Assembly (NCBI GenBank): GCA_002359095.1 | Contig: DEQD01000043.1 | Coordinates: 1-32,093, forward strand | Direction of reading: 5' to 3' | Origin: Caryophanales bacterium UBA3375 | Lineage (GTDB): Bacteria > Bacillota_I > Bacilli_A > UBA3375 | DNA: 32,093 bases | Translations under genes and position numbers: made by a program | The notes under the pieces: generated by a model | Told to the model about the DNA's origin: nothing | The model's database searches: none | What the model saw: the letters and a program-made list of their open reading frames with translations, nothing else | Shown: positions 23,012 to 32,025 of the stretch, piece after piece | Position numbering within the stretch: the first letter of the stretch is position 1 | Layout of the letters: every line of letters starts with the position of its first letter

Positions 23012-26000
23012 CTAGAATAAATCTTGTTGGTCAGTATCAGGTAAATGATCTAATACTCCCATTATTTCTAATGCTTCATAAGTTGGTTTTTTAACTTTAG
23101 TTCTTTGTTTAAAATCCTCTTTACTAGTAAAAGCATGTTCTTCCCTAGCTCTAACAATTGATTGTGCCTCGCTCTCACCTAGTCCTGATACTGCACTAAA
23201 TGGAATGATTAATCCGTCTTTTTTATCATCAATTAAGAACTGGAAATCACTAGATTTTTCTAAATCTACACGGTAAAATTTAAATCCTCTAGCTAACATC
23301 TCTTGACACATTCTTAAACTCACTAATAGTTTTTCTTTTTTATCTTTAGATAAATCATTACCATTAGCTAACTTAACTTCACCTTTAGTTACCATATCTA
23401 TTTTACGTTTAATTTTTTCAATTCCTGATATCATACTTACTACATCAAAATCTTCAATTCTAGATGAGAAGTATGCTGAATAATAAGCTAATGGTTCATA
23501 CACTTTATACCAAGCTATACGTAATGCCATTAGTACATATGCACTAGCGTGAGCTTTAGGGAACATATATTTTATTTTTTGACAAGATCCAATATACCAA
23601 TCTGGTACATTGTTTTCTTTCATTAATTGAATCTCATCTTCATTAACACCTTTACCTTTACGTACTTTTTCCATGATATCAAATGAATCTTTAGGACTAA
23701 GTCCTTTTTGCATCAAATATACCATAATATCATCACGACAACCAATAACATCTTTTAACTCACATTGTCCTGATTCAATTAAGCTCTCTGCATTACCTGT
23801 CCATACATCTGTACCGTGTGATAAACCTGAAATTTGGACTAATTCCGCAAAAGTTTTAGGTTTAGTTTTCTTAAGCATTCCACCAACAAATTGTGTTCCA
23901 AACTCAGGAACTCCTAGAGTTCCTATTTCTTGGTCGATATCTTCAACGAAGTTAAGACTCTTAGTTGATGAGAATAATTCCATAATTTTCTCATCAGTAA
24001 TATTAATACTTTGCGGATCTACTCCTGTAAGTAATTGTAATCTTCTTAGCATTGTCGGATCATCGTGACCTAGAATATCAAATTTTAATAAGTTATCATG
24101 AATACTATGGAAATCAAAGTGAGTTGTCATCCATGCACTTTCTTTCTTATTAGCTGGATATTGAACCGGTGTAAATCCAAAGATTGATAATTCTTCAGGA
24201 ACTACAATCACTCCCCCAGGGTGTTGTCCTGTTCCGGTTTTAATTCCTAAACATAATAATGAATTATATTCAATTGTTGCATTATTAACTTCTTGATCGA
24301 TTAATTCAAAGTAATTTCTCGTATAGGCATATGCATATTTATCGGCTACGGTACTAATTGTTCCAGCTCGATATGCATGCGTATCATCAAATAACTCAGG
24401 ATCATCTAATTTATCTTTACTACGAATAAAGTCGTGTGCTTGCGCTTGGAATTCTCCTGAGAAGTTAAGATCAATATCTGGTACCTTATCTCCTTCAAAA
24501 CCTAAGAATGTTTCAAATGGAATATCTTGTCCATCTCTAATTAACTCTTCTCCACAACACGGACACATCTTAATATCTAAGTCATAACCTGAGGCTACAC
24601 TACCATCCTCAATAAATTCCGAGTATTTACAATTAGGACATACGTAATGCGGAATAAGTGGGTTTACCTCACTTATTTCCATTAAAAATGCGACTAATGA
24701 AGAACCTACACTTCCTCGACTACCAACTAAGTATCCATTTTTTAGAGAATACTTAACTAGTTTAGAACAAATATAATAAATTACTGCATATCCATAACCG
24801 ATAATTGCCTTTAATTCTTTTTCAATTCTAGCTTCTACTATTTCTGGTAATTCTTCACCATAAATTTTTCTAGCTGTTTCATATACCATATTACGAGTTT
24901 TTTCATCAACTCCATCAATTGTTGGAGTAAATAACTTATCTGGAATAATTTTAACTTCTTCTACTTGAGATACTAAATCTTTTGGATTATCTACTATATA
25001 TTGTTTAGCATTATCTATAAAATTAAATCTTTCTAACATCTCTGAAGTTGTTTTAAAATATTGATCCTCATTTTTTAGACTATTTTGTTCACGCCACTCA
25101 TTATATTTTTGTTTTTCAACAAATACTTCTTCACCATCTATTTTTCTCGTAGTATTTGGTTTATACGTTTTACCTTTTACTATTTCTTTAGCAATTAATA
25201 ATTCTTGATTAGTAAAGTGCGCATCACCATTAAGCACTACTTTTTTATCAACACTATCACATAATTTGATAATATTTTTAATCATATCTTTTACTTGTTC
25301 ATAATCACTTAATGTTCCATTTTCTACTAATGGTTGGTATTGAGGTACTGGTAATAATTCGATGTAATCGAATTTGTTAATAATATCAATTAACTCATCT
25401 TTACTTTTATTTAAGTAGGCATCAATAATAGTACCATTACTACATCCACCACCAACATAGATTAAATTTTCTCTATTTTCTAAAATATCTTTTTCTCTCA
25501 TTCGTGGATTAATATTTAAGTATTTAGTATTAGCATCACTAACTAATTGATATAAAACAGGTAAACCTTTTTGATTTTTAACATAAATTAAATTATGCAT
25601 CCCGCGATTACCAAACACATCATTTCTTTCTTGAATTTCTCTTAATGTATGAATGTCTTTTTGGCGTAATTGATCTAACATTTTAACAAAAATTTGAGCT
25701 AATTGTTTAGCATCATAATCTGCACGGTGATGTGATGATTCATCAATTGGTACACTATATAGTTTTGATAAGATACTTAAACTATGATATGTTCTTTCTG
25801 GATTTACAAATCTAGATAATTCTAATGTATCAATTACTGGTTGTGTTAATTCTTCATTTAACACACGTTCATAATTTCTTGCCAGAAACTGACGGTCAAA
25901 TGTTGCATTATGTGCAACCAATACAGAATCTTTACTCCACTCTTTAAATTGTAATAATGCCTCTTTTAATTCTAGACCTTGACTTAAATCTTTATCTGTA

Positions 26001-27385
26001 ATTCCTGTTAATTGTGTTGTAAATTCACTAAGTGGTTTATCAATTTTAATAAAACACTGAAATTCATCAATAATTTCATTGTTTTGCATCATAACCGCAC
26101 CAATTTCAATTAACTCGTTAAAGTTTGCACTAAGTCCTGTAGTCTCTACATCAAATACACAGTATTTAATATCATCTATATTTTCATCAGTTGGATCAAA
26201 TACTAAGTTAGGTTCAGTAAAGACATTTGCTTCTACCCCATAAACCATTTTAATATCATTTTTCTTACTAGCTGATTCAGCTTCAGGAAAAGCATGAACT
26301 ACATCATGATCTGTTATTGCAATTGCTTCGTGGCCAAAACTTTTTGCCATAGCAACATAATCACTAATACTACTAACTCCATTTAACATACTCATATTAG
26401 TATGTAGATGTAGTTCCACACGTTTATCATCTTCTTGATCAACCCTAGTAATAGTTTCTTTTTTGTCAGAAACTAACTCTAAACCAATAACATCTTGAAT
26501 TGCTTTTTGGTTTTGGGTAAACTTATTAGCACTAGCAGTACCCGCTATATTTACTACCATTCCTTTTTTAAGTAACTTAGCGTTAGCTTTAGTTCGATCA
26601 TTTAAGAATGTAGAACACTTAATATTTCCGCTATCATCATGCAATAATAAATCCAATTTTGTAAATGGATTTCCACGTTTTGAAATAGCTTCAATAATTT
26701 CTATTTTAATAATTTCTGCACAAACTAAACATTTAGTTTCTGGCATTGGATCTTCAATTATATCAATAATTGGTTCTACTTCCATATTACTTGGAATATT
26801 ACCAAAATTACAACTTGTTGGTGTTTGTGGTTTAGACTCTCGTTTTGCCTGTTTATTATAAGCTTCTTGTTGTTGTTTCATTTTAGCTCTAAACTCTTCT
26901 TCGCTAACAGTTTGTCTAATCATAACTTGATTAAACTCTAAACCTAAACGATTTAAAATAACAACAAAATATTTATTAATTGTATCAACACTAGTTTGAT
27001 TAATAATAATAGGTACATCAATTACTAAGTCGTTATCTTTAGTTTCTATCTTTTGAATATTTAATTGTTTTAAAACATTTTTTAATTTATTATTTTGATT
27101 AAAAAAATAATTTACATAATCAAGTAAGACTTTTTTATCAACATCTTTTAAGTTGTTGTTTTGTGGACAAAGATATAGTTTAATACTATCAATTTGTCCT
27201 TCTAAACTTTTTTCCATACAACTTAAAACGTTTTGATAATAATCAACACTTAAAATACTTTCACACTCACAATAAACATCAAAAGCACAGTTCATTGTGT
27301 CATTAACTATTTCTTTAAAACAAAGAGGTTGATTTTCATCAACCTGAATGTTTAGCGATTTAAAAATGTCATCTTGACTTGTCAT
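23012..27385 (-). CDS. polC: DNA polymerase III alpha subunit, Gram-positive PolC type
   Basis: Replicative polymerase, 1457 residues, full length. In order: an N-terminal domain, an OB fold (about 219-305), and a PHP domain (HLHTN at 326-330, split) interrupted by a proofreading exonuclease with FDVETTGL (about 411-418) and HRADYDAKQLA. The polymerase core follows with GSRGSVGSS (about 886-894), four zinc-ligand-like cysteines in CPNC...CPCC (about 910-940), the catalytic PDIDLNFSG (about 967-975), and the C-terminal HhH and tail. The internal exonuclease separates PolC from DnaE. AAGGAG precedes the ATG, which shares one base with the stop of the upstream 109-aa gene. Confidence 0.98.
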   Translation of the reverse strand: MTSQDDIFKSLNIQVDENQPLCFKEIVNDTMNCAFDVYCECESILSVDYYQNVLSCMEKSLEGQIDSIKLYLCPQNNNLKDVDKKVLLDYVNYFFNQNNKLKNVLKQLNIQKIETKDNDLVIDVPIIINQTSVDTINKYFVVILNRLGLEFNQVMIRQTVSEEEFRAKMKQQQEAYNKQAKRESKPQTPTSCNFGNIPSNMEVEPIIDIIEDPMPETKCLVCAEIIKIEIIEAISKRGNPFTKLDLLLHDDSGNIKCSTFLNDRTKANAKLLKKGMVVNIAGTASANKFTQNQKAIQDVIGLELVSDKKETITRVDQEDDKRVELHLHTNMSMLNGVSSISDYVAMAKSFGHEAIAITDHDVVHAFPEAESASKKNDIKMVYGVEANVFTEPNLVFDPTDENIDDIKYCVFDVETTGLSANFNELIEIGAVMMQNNEIIDEFQCFIKIDKPLSEFTTQLTGITDKDLSQGLELKEALLQFKEWSKDSVLVAHNATFDRQFLARNYERVLNEELTQPVIDTLELSRFVNPERTYHSLSILSKLYSVPIDESSHHRADYDAKQLAQIFVKMLDQLRQKDIHTLREIQERNDVFGNRGMHNLIYVKNQKGLPVLYQLVSDANTKYLNINPRMREKDILENRENLIYVGGGCSNGTIIDAYLNKSKDELIDIINKFDYIELLPVPQYQPLVENGTLSDYEQVKDMIKNIIKLCDSVDKKVVLNGDAHFTNQELLIAKEIVKGKTYKPNTTRKIDGEEVFVEKQKYNEWREQNSLKNEDQYFKTTSEMLERFNFIDNAKQYIVDNPKDLVSQVEEVKIIPDKLFTPTIDGVDEKTRNMVYETARKIYGEELPEIVEARIEKELKAIIGYGYAVIYYICSKLVKYSLKNGYLVGSRGSVGSSLVAFLMEISEVNPLIPHYVCPNCKYSEFIEDGSVASGYDLDIKMCPCCGEELIRDGQDIPFETFLGFEGDKVPDIDLNFSGEFQAQAHDFIRSKDKLDDPELFDDTHAYRAGTISTVADKYAYAYTRNYFELIDQEVNNATIEYNSLLCLGIKTGTGQHPGGVIVVPEELSIFGFTPVQYPANKKESAWMTTHFDFHSIHDNLLKFDILGHDDPTMLRRLQLLTGVDPQSINITDEKIMELFSSTKSLNFVEDIDQEIGTLGVPEFGTQFVGGMLKKTKPKTFAELVQISGLSHGTDVWTGNAESLIESGQCELKDVIGCRDDIMVYLMQKGLSPKDSFDIMEKVRKGKGVNEDEIQLMKENNVPDWYIGSCQKIKYMFPKAHASAYVLMALRIAWYKVYEPLAYYSAYFSSRIEDFDVVSMISGIEKIKRKIDMVTKGEVKLANGNDLSKDKKEKLLVSLRMCQEMLARGFKFYRVDLEKSSDFQFLIDDKKDGLIIPFSAVSGLGESEAQSIVRAREEHAFTSKEDFKQRTKVKKPTYEALEIMGVLDHLPDTDQQDLF

Positions 27386-27714
27386 TAATTCTCCTTAGCA
27401 ATCGCAATTATGTCTTCTAAACTTTCATCTACTTGGTATTTATTTATATATTTAATTAATAACTCTTCTTCTTTTAAAGATAACTGAAAGTTATTATCAA
27501 AGTTACTAACCATGATATAAATAGCTACCATACTATTACGTTTTACTATTTTATCATCGTTTGCTAAATTACTGATTAAAAAATCTAGTAATTTAGGATC
27601 ATTACGATGATAAAATAAAAACTCTCTTAATTCTAAAACTAACGTATTTTTTTTAGCTAATTTACGTTTAAGTTCATCATAAAATATTTCAGCACTATTA
27701 ATTCTAATACTCAT
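27385..27714 (-). CDS. Conserved-looking hypothetical protein between miaB and polC
   Basis: A 109-residue, soluble, predicted all-helical protein with no signal peptide or membrane helix. The pattern of short amphipathic helices (LLDFLISNLANDDKIVKRNSMVAIYIMV) recalls a HEAT/ARM-type repeat, a resemblance only. In Bacillus subtilis the gene after miaB is ymcA/ricA, but this sequence lacks the YlbF/YmcA look, so I do not use that name. The ATG lies inside miaB (11-base overlap), with AGGA upstream, and the stop overlaps the polC start (TAATG). Such tight coupling argues for a real, expressed gene. Confidence 0.75.
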   Translation of the reverse strand: MSIRINSAEIFYDELKRKLAKKNTLVLELREFLFYHRNDPKLLDFLISNLANDDKIVKRNSMVAIYIMVSNFDNNFQLSLKEEELLIKYINKYQVDESLEDIIAIAKEN

Positions 27715-29170
27715 GTAATCCTACCACTTCTCCATCAAGACTTGTTCTTCTAGCACCTGTTATTTTAACATCATAGATTTTACCAATCATTGATTTATCA
27801 CCTTTAAAAATAACAAGTTTATTATTTTGTGTATACCCTGATACATAATTTTCATCACGTTTAGAACATCCTTCAACTAACACTTTCATCGTTTTACCAA
27901 TTTGTGCTTCATTAGTTTTTATCATGTATTTATCTACAATCTTGTTTAATTCTGTTAAACGTTTTTGTTTTTCTTCAATGCTTACATTATCTTCCATTCT
28001 AGCAGCTGGTGTACCTTCACGAGGTGAATAGATAAATGTAAATGCTGAATCAAATTTACAATATTCATATAAAGATAGAGTATCTTCAAATTGTTCATAT
28101 GTTTCATTAGGATATCCAACAATAATATCTGTTGTAATACTAATATCTTTAATTTTATTTAACTTATCAAATAGCTCTAAATAATCTTCTCTAGTATAAT
28201 TACGCCCCATAATTTTTAGGATTGCATTATTACCAGATTGCACAGGCAAATGAACATGAGGAATAATATTTTCATATTTATTCATAACTTCAATCATATA
28301 ATCATCAAAATCCCAAGGGTGACTAGTCATAAATCTAATACGAGGAATACCAATTTTAGCTACATCTTCTAACAATTGTCCCATCTTATAACTTCCATCA
28401 CCTAAATCTTTACCATAAGCATTTACATTTTGTCCTAGTAATGTTATTTCTTGGTATCCTTTATCTTTAAGTTCTTGAATTTCAGCTAAAACATCTTCTT
28501 TATGACGTGAACGTTCTTTACCACGAGTATAAGGTACAATACAATAAGTACAGAACTTATCACAACCATAAATAATATTAACCCAAGCTTTATAGTCATG
28601 TTCTCTTACTTTAGGAAGTTCTTCAATAATCTCCCCTTCTTGACTCCATACTTCAATAACTTTTTGTTTATCAAATACTGCCTGTTTTAATATTTCAGGT
28701 AAACGATGGATATTATGAGTACCAAATACTACATCAATAAATTGATATTTAGTTAAAATCTTTTCAACTACACTTTCTTCTTGGCTCATACATCCACAAA
28801 CTGCAAAAATTTTATCAGGATTTTGTTTTTTTAAATAACTAAGACGGGAAATTTCACCAAATACTTTGTTTTCAGCATTTTCTCTAATTGCACAAGTATT
28901 AAAGATTAATAAATCAGCTTCTTTTTCATCTTCAGTTTGCTGATAACCTAATTCTTGTAGAATCCCACAAATAACCTCACTATCATGGACATTCATTTGA
29001 CATCCATAAGTACGTAAATAGAATTTAGATTTACGAGCTATTTGCTTAATACGATCATCATACTCTAAATCTGCATAAACGACATTAACCTCATCACGAC
29101 TTCTTTTTTTACTTGCACGCATATCTGGTTTTTGAAAATATTTTGCATAATCTTTAGTTTCTTTTGCCAT
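27704..29170 (-). CDS. miaB: tRNA-2-methylthio-N6-dimethylallyladenosine synthase
   Basis: Radical-SAM methylthiotransferase, 488 residues, modifying A37 of tRNAs that read UNN codons. The N-terminal domain carries the auxiliary cluster cysteines Cys57 (TYGCQMN), Cys93 (NTCAIRENAE) and Cys127 (CGCMSQ). The radical-SAM CDKFCTYC motif (Cys203, 207, 210) follows, and a TRAM domain ends the protein. The N-terminal 45-residue extension resembles Bacillus MiaB. It begins 14 bases after the rny stop, with AGGAC as ribosome binding site. The recA-rny-miaB order partly mirrors Bacillus. Confidence 0.96.
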   Translation of the reverse strand: MAKETKDYAKYFQKPDMRASKKRSRDEVNVVYADLEYDDRIKQIARKSKFYLRTYGCQMNVHDSEVICGILQELGYQQTEDEKEADLLIFNTCAIRENAENKVFGEISRLSYLKKQNPDKIFAVCGCMSQEESVVEKILTKYQFIDVVFGTHNIHRLPEILKQAVFDKQKVIEVWSQEGEIIEELPKVREHDYKAWVNIIYGCDKFCTYCIVPYTRGKERSRHKEDVLAEIQELKDKGYQEITLLGQNVNAYGKDLGDGSYKMGQLLEDVAKIGIPRIRFMTSHPWDFDDYMIEVMNKYENIIPHVHLPVQSGNNAILKIMGRNYTREDYLELFDKLNKIKDISITTDIIVGYPNETYEQFEDTLSLYEYCKFDSAFTFIYSPREGTPAARMEDNVSIEEKQKRLTELNKIVDKYMIKTNEAQIGKTMKVLVEGCSKRDENYVSGYTQNNKLVIFKGDKSMIGKIYDVKITGARRTSLDGEVVGLHEY

Positions 29171-29184
29171 CTTAGTCCTATCTT

Positions 29185-30717
29185 TTATTCAATTCCTGTT
29201 TTTTTAACATTAGCTATATATCTTTGTTCACGAAGTACATTAACTGTAATCGGTGTAGGTAGAGATAAAGATGTTTCTACTTTATGTTTTATCTCATGAG
29301 CTAACGCTTTTAATTGATTATCTTTAACATCGTGTGGGTTAACGATAATTCTTATTTCTTTACCACCTTTAAGAGCATATGCTTTATCAACACCTTCAAC
29401 AGATAAAGCAATTTCTTCTAGTGCTTCTACACGTTGAATAAACGTTTCAAGTGTATCACGACGAGCTCCTAATTGTGATGCTGACATACTATCTGCAATA
29501 ATTAAAATTACAGAATATAAGTTATCACATTCTTCATCTCCATGGTGAGATGCTATTGCATTAACAACAATATCATTTTCACCAGCTTGACGAGCAAATC
29601 CAACTCCTAATTCTACATGTGATAAACCTGTTTCTTCGCTATCTAGTTTTCCAATATCATGTAAAAGAGCACATCTTGCTGCTAGTTGAGCATCAAGTTG
29701 TAATTGGTTTGCAATACTTACAGCAATTTTAGCAACTTCAATAGTATGATTATAAACATTTTGTCCATAACTTGTACGATAGTATAATCCACCTATTTTT
29801 TTAACAAGTGAAATATCCATATCTTCAATTTCAAACATTGAAACTGCTTCTTTTCCTTTTGTTAGAATTTGTTCATCAAATTCACTTTCTACTCGCTCAA
29901 TTGTTTCCTCAATCGACGATTGATTAATAACTCCACTGCTTAATAATATTTCAAATACACGTGAAGCAATTGCTCTTCTTACAGGATTAAAACATGAAAT
30001 TATAAATTGTTCCGGTGTTTCATCAATGATTAAATTTATTCCTAAACGATTTTCTAATAAATTAATGTTTCTACCATCACGTCCAATCAATCTTCCTTTA
30101 AGATTATCATCAGGCAGAGCAATTACTTTCGAGAATTTCTCACTAACTTCGCTACCAGAAATATTTTCAGCAGCATTTAATAAAATATTTTGTGCTATTT
30201 CTTTTTTCTCTAATTTAAGTTTATTTTCAAATTTAGCTAGCTCTTGAGAAATTTCAGTTCTTTTTTCACTACGAATAGCATCCATTACTCGTTGTTCTGC
30301 TTCTTCTTGATTTAAAGAAGCAACTACAAGTAAATCATCTTTTACTTTTTTAGCAAAAATTTCTTCACGTTCACGTAATGAATATTCTTGTTTTTGAAGT
30401 TTTTGAGCATACTCATTAACTTCTTCTGTTTTTTTAACTAACTCTTGCTGTTGATTAGCTACTTCTTGATTAATTCTTTGTTGTTCACGAATCATTTCTT
30501 TTTCTCGTGCATCAACTTTTTGAATATAATTTTCTTTTTCTTGAATTTGACTAACCAATTGATTAGTATTCATTTCTAAATTACTAATAATTTGCTCTTT
30601 TTGAGCTAAATTATTAGATAATTTTTTATTTGTATTAAATAAATTCACTAATATTATAATTATTGTAAGCAATAGGGTTACTAGAATAATTGAACTAATT
30701 ATCAATGTAATATTCAT
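29185..30717 (-). CDS. rny: Ribonuclease Y
   Basis: Membrane-anchored endoribonuclease that initiates mRNA decay, 510 residues. One N-terminal membrane helix (about 4-26) is followed by a long charged coiled coil (about 30-190). A KH domain (GRLIGRDGRNINLLENRLG) and an HD domain (NHTIEVAKIAV, LLHDIGKLD, SHHGDEE) with metal-binding His-Asp follow. Length and order match RNase Y throughout. AGGAGTT precedes the ATG. The gene has an extended -10 promoter in the recA-rny gap, so it can be expressed apart from recA. Confidence 0.97.
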   Translation of the reverse strand: MNITLIISSIILVTLLLTIIIILVNLFNTNKKLSNNLAQKEQIISNLEMNTNQLVSQIQEKENYIQKVDAREKEMIREQQRINQEVANQQQELVKKTEEVNEYAQKLQKQEYSLREREEIFAKKVKDDLLVVASLNQEEAEQRVMDAIRSEKRTEISQELAKFENKLKLEKKEIAQNILLNAAENISGSEVSEKFSKVIALPDDNLKGRLIGRDGRNINLLENRLGINLIIDETPEQFIISCFNPVRRAIASRVFEILLSSGVINQSSIEETIERVESEFDEQILTKGKEAVSMFEIEDMDISLVKKIGGLYYRTSYGQNVYNHTIEVAKIAVSIANQLQLDAQLAARCALLHDIGKLDSEETGLSHVELGVGFARQAGENDIVVNAIASHHGDEECDNLYSVILIIADSMSASQLGARRDTLETFIQRVEALEEIALSVEGVDKAYALKGGKEIRIIVNPHDVKDNQLKALAHEIKHKVETSLSLPTPITVNVLREQRYIANVKKTGIE

Positions 30718-30735
30718 TTTAACTCCTATGCCTAT

Positions 30736-30744
30736 ATTATAGCA
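30736..30744 (-). promoter_or_regulatory. Extended -10 promoter of rny
   Basis: On the minus strand, TGCTATAAT, with no strong -35. It abuts a 19-base tandem duplication; one repeat earlier the same position reads TGCTATGAT, a weaker copy. Confidence 0.5.
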
Positions 30745-30778
30745 TAATTATGAAATCATAGCATAATTATGAAATCAT
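30741..30778. repeat. 19-base perfect tandem duplication at the recA end
   Basis: AGCATAATTATGAAATCAT occurs twice in a row (30741-30759 and 30760-30778). The right copy contains the last codons and stop of recA (Met-Ile-Ser-stop); the left copy repeats them in the intergenic region. It probably arose by replication slippage. Confidence 0.9.
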
Positions 30779-31738
30779 TTCTCCATATTCTTTTTTAAGA
30801 TTTTCTAAAATTTCTGGATTTTCTTCTAAATAACTAATAGCATTATCTCTACCTTGGGCTATTTTCTCTCCCTTATAGGCATACCAACTACCAGATTTTT
30901 CAATTAATCCATATTCTGTTGCTAAATCAACTAATTCTGCAGTTTTTGATATCCCACTTCCATAGATAATATCAATCGCTACAGTTTTAAACGGTGGGGC
31001 TACTTTATTTTTAACTATTTTAACCTTTGATTTAATCCCCACAGTATCACCATCTTTTTTAAGATATTCACTTCTTCTAATATCTATTCTAAGTGAAGAA
31101 TAGAATTTAAGTGCTCTACCTCCAGAAGTAGTTTCTGGATTACCATAAATCACTCCTACTTTTTCACGCAATTGGTTAATAAAAATAACTATTACGTCAT
31201 TTTGATTAATCGCTTTTACCATTTTTCTAAGACCTTTACTCATAAGTCTTGCTTGAGCACCTATTGTTTGATCACTCATTTCACCTAACAATTCTACTTC
31301 AGGAACAAGGGCTGCTACTGAATCGACTACTACGATATCAACTAAACCACTACTAACTAGTTTTTCTACGATTCCTAGCGCTTGTTCTCCACTATCTGGT
31401 TGTGATAAAATTAATTTTTCTGCATCTATTCCAATATTTTTAGCATATTGGATATCAAGTGCGTTTTCAGCATCTACAAACGCTGCTTGACCACCTAGTT
31501 TTTGCACTTCAGCAATTGCATGAAGTGCTAAACTAGTCTTACCACTTGATTCTGGTCCATAGATTTCAATTATTCTTCCTTTTGGATATCCTCCAATTCC
31601 AATGGCTTTATCCAAAATTAAACTTCCTGATGATACAGCTTCTACATTTTTAGTTGCTTCATCATTCATTACCATCACCGCTTCTTCTCCATAATTCTTA
31701 GTGATAGATTTTACTAATTTCTTAATATCTTCTTTCAT
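30767..31738 (-). CDS. recA: Recombinase RecA
   Basis: Strand-exchange ATPase, 323 residues from the ATG at 31736-31738. I choose this start because AAGGAG lies 5 bases upstream; the frame runs a further 24 codons upstream, but that part is A-rich and unlike RecA. Walker A GPESSGKT is at 61-68, the Walker B region is LVDIVVVDSVAALVPEVE, loop L2 with GNPETTSGGRALKFYSSLR is intact, and the C-terminal acidic tail is very short. FVDAENALD replaces the more common AEHALD, a small variant. No LexA-type box is evident in the upstream region, although a divergent one could be missed. Confidence 0.97.
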   Translation of the reverse strand: MKEDIKKLVKSITKNYGEEAVMVMNDEATKNVEAVSSGSLILDKAIGIGGYPKGRIIEIYGPESSGKTSLALHAIAEVQKLGGQAAFVDAENALDIQYAKNIGIDAEKLILSQPDSGEQALGIVEKLVSSGLVDIVVVDSVAALVPEVELLGEMSDQTIGAQARLMSKGLRKMVKAINQNDVIVIFINQLREKVGVIYGNPETTSGGRALKFYSSLRIDIRRSEYLKKDGDTVGIKSKVKIVKNKVAPPFKTVAIDIIYGSGISKTAELVDLATEYGLIEKSGSWYAYKGEKIAQGRDNAISYLEENPEILENLKKEYGEMIS

Positions 31739-32025
31739 TTTGCTCCTTACACTATTGTTAGACCCCTTTTTTTTTAAAATTTGCAAAAAATTTTTCATCA
31801 ATTTTTCCACAATTATAGAAAAAACGACTATTCATCGTGTTTTTACTCGATTTGTAATTTAACCTTTCAACTTCAAACTGCAATTTTTTTATACTATCAT
31901 TTAAAATATTTTTATAAATAAATTTAAGTAAATTAAATTTAATGCTATTATAATTATGAAAAAAATATGATCATAAACGGAGAAATCCGTTCCTTTCTTT
32001 TTATATAATATTTAAAAATAATCAT
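31739..32025. other. AT-rich region upstream of recA
   Basis: No confident gene. On the minus strand, a possible -35 TTGCAA with TCTAAC 18 bases later lies about 35-60 bases before the recA start; this is weak. A 70-codon open frame on the minus strand (31758-31970, ending ...FFYNCGKIDEKFFANF...GV) lacks a convincing start and ribosome binding site; it could be a relic or chance. AACGGA-GAAA-TCCGTT (31976-31991) is a perfect six-bp hairpin with T-rich sequence on either side, possibly a terminator. Confidence 0.4.

Noticed and set aside
23673..24068. A 131-codon plus-strand open frame inside polC.
   Set aside because: It lies wholly antisense to the conserved polymerase core and has no independent coding signs.
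31739..31810. A 24-residue N-terminal extension of RecA starting at 31810.
   Set aside because: The extension is A-rich and unlike RecA, while AAGGAG sits directly before the ATG at 31736-31738, which gives a normal RecA N-terminus.
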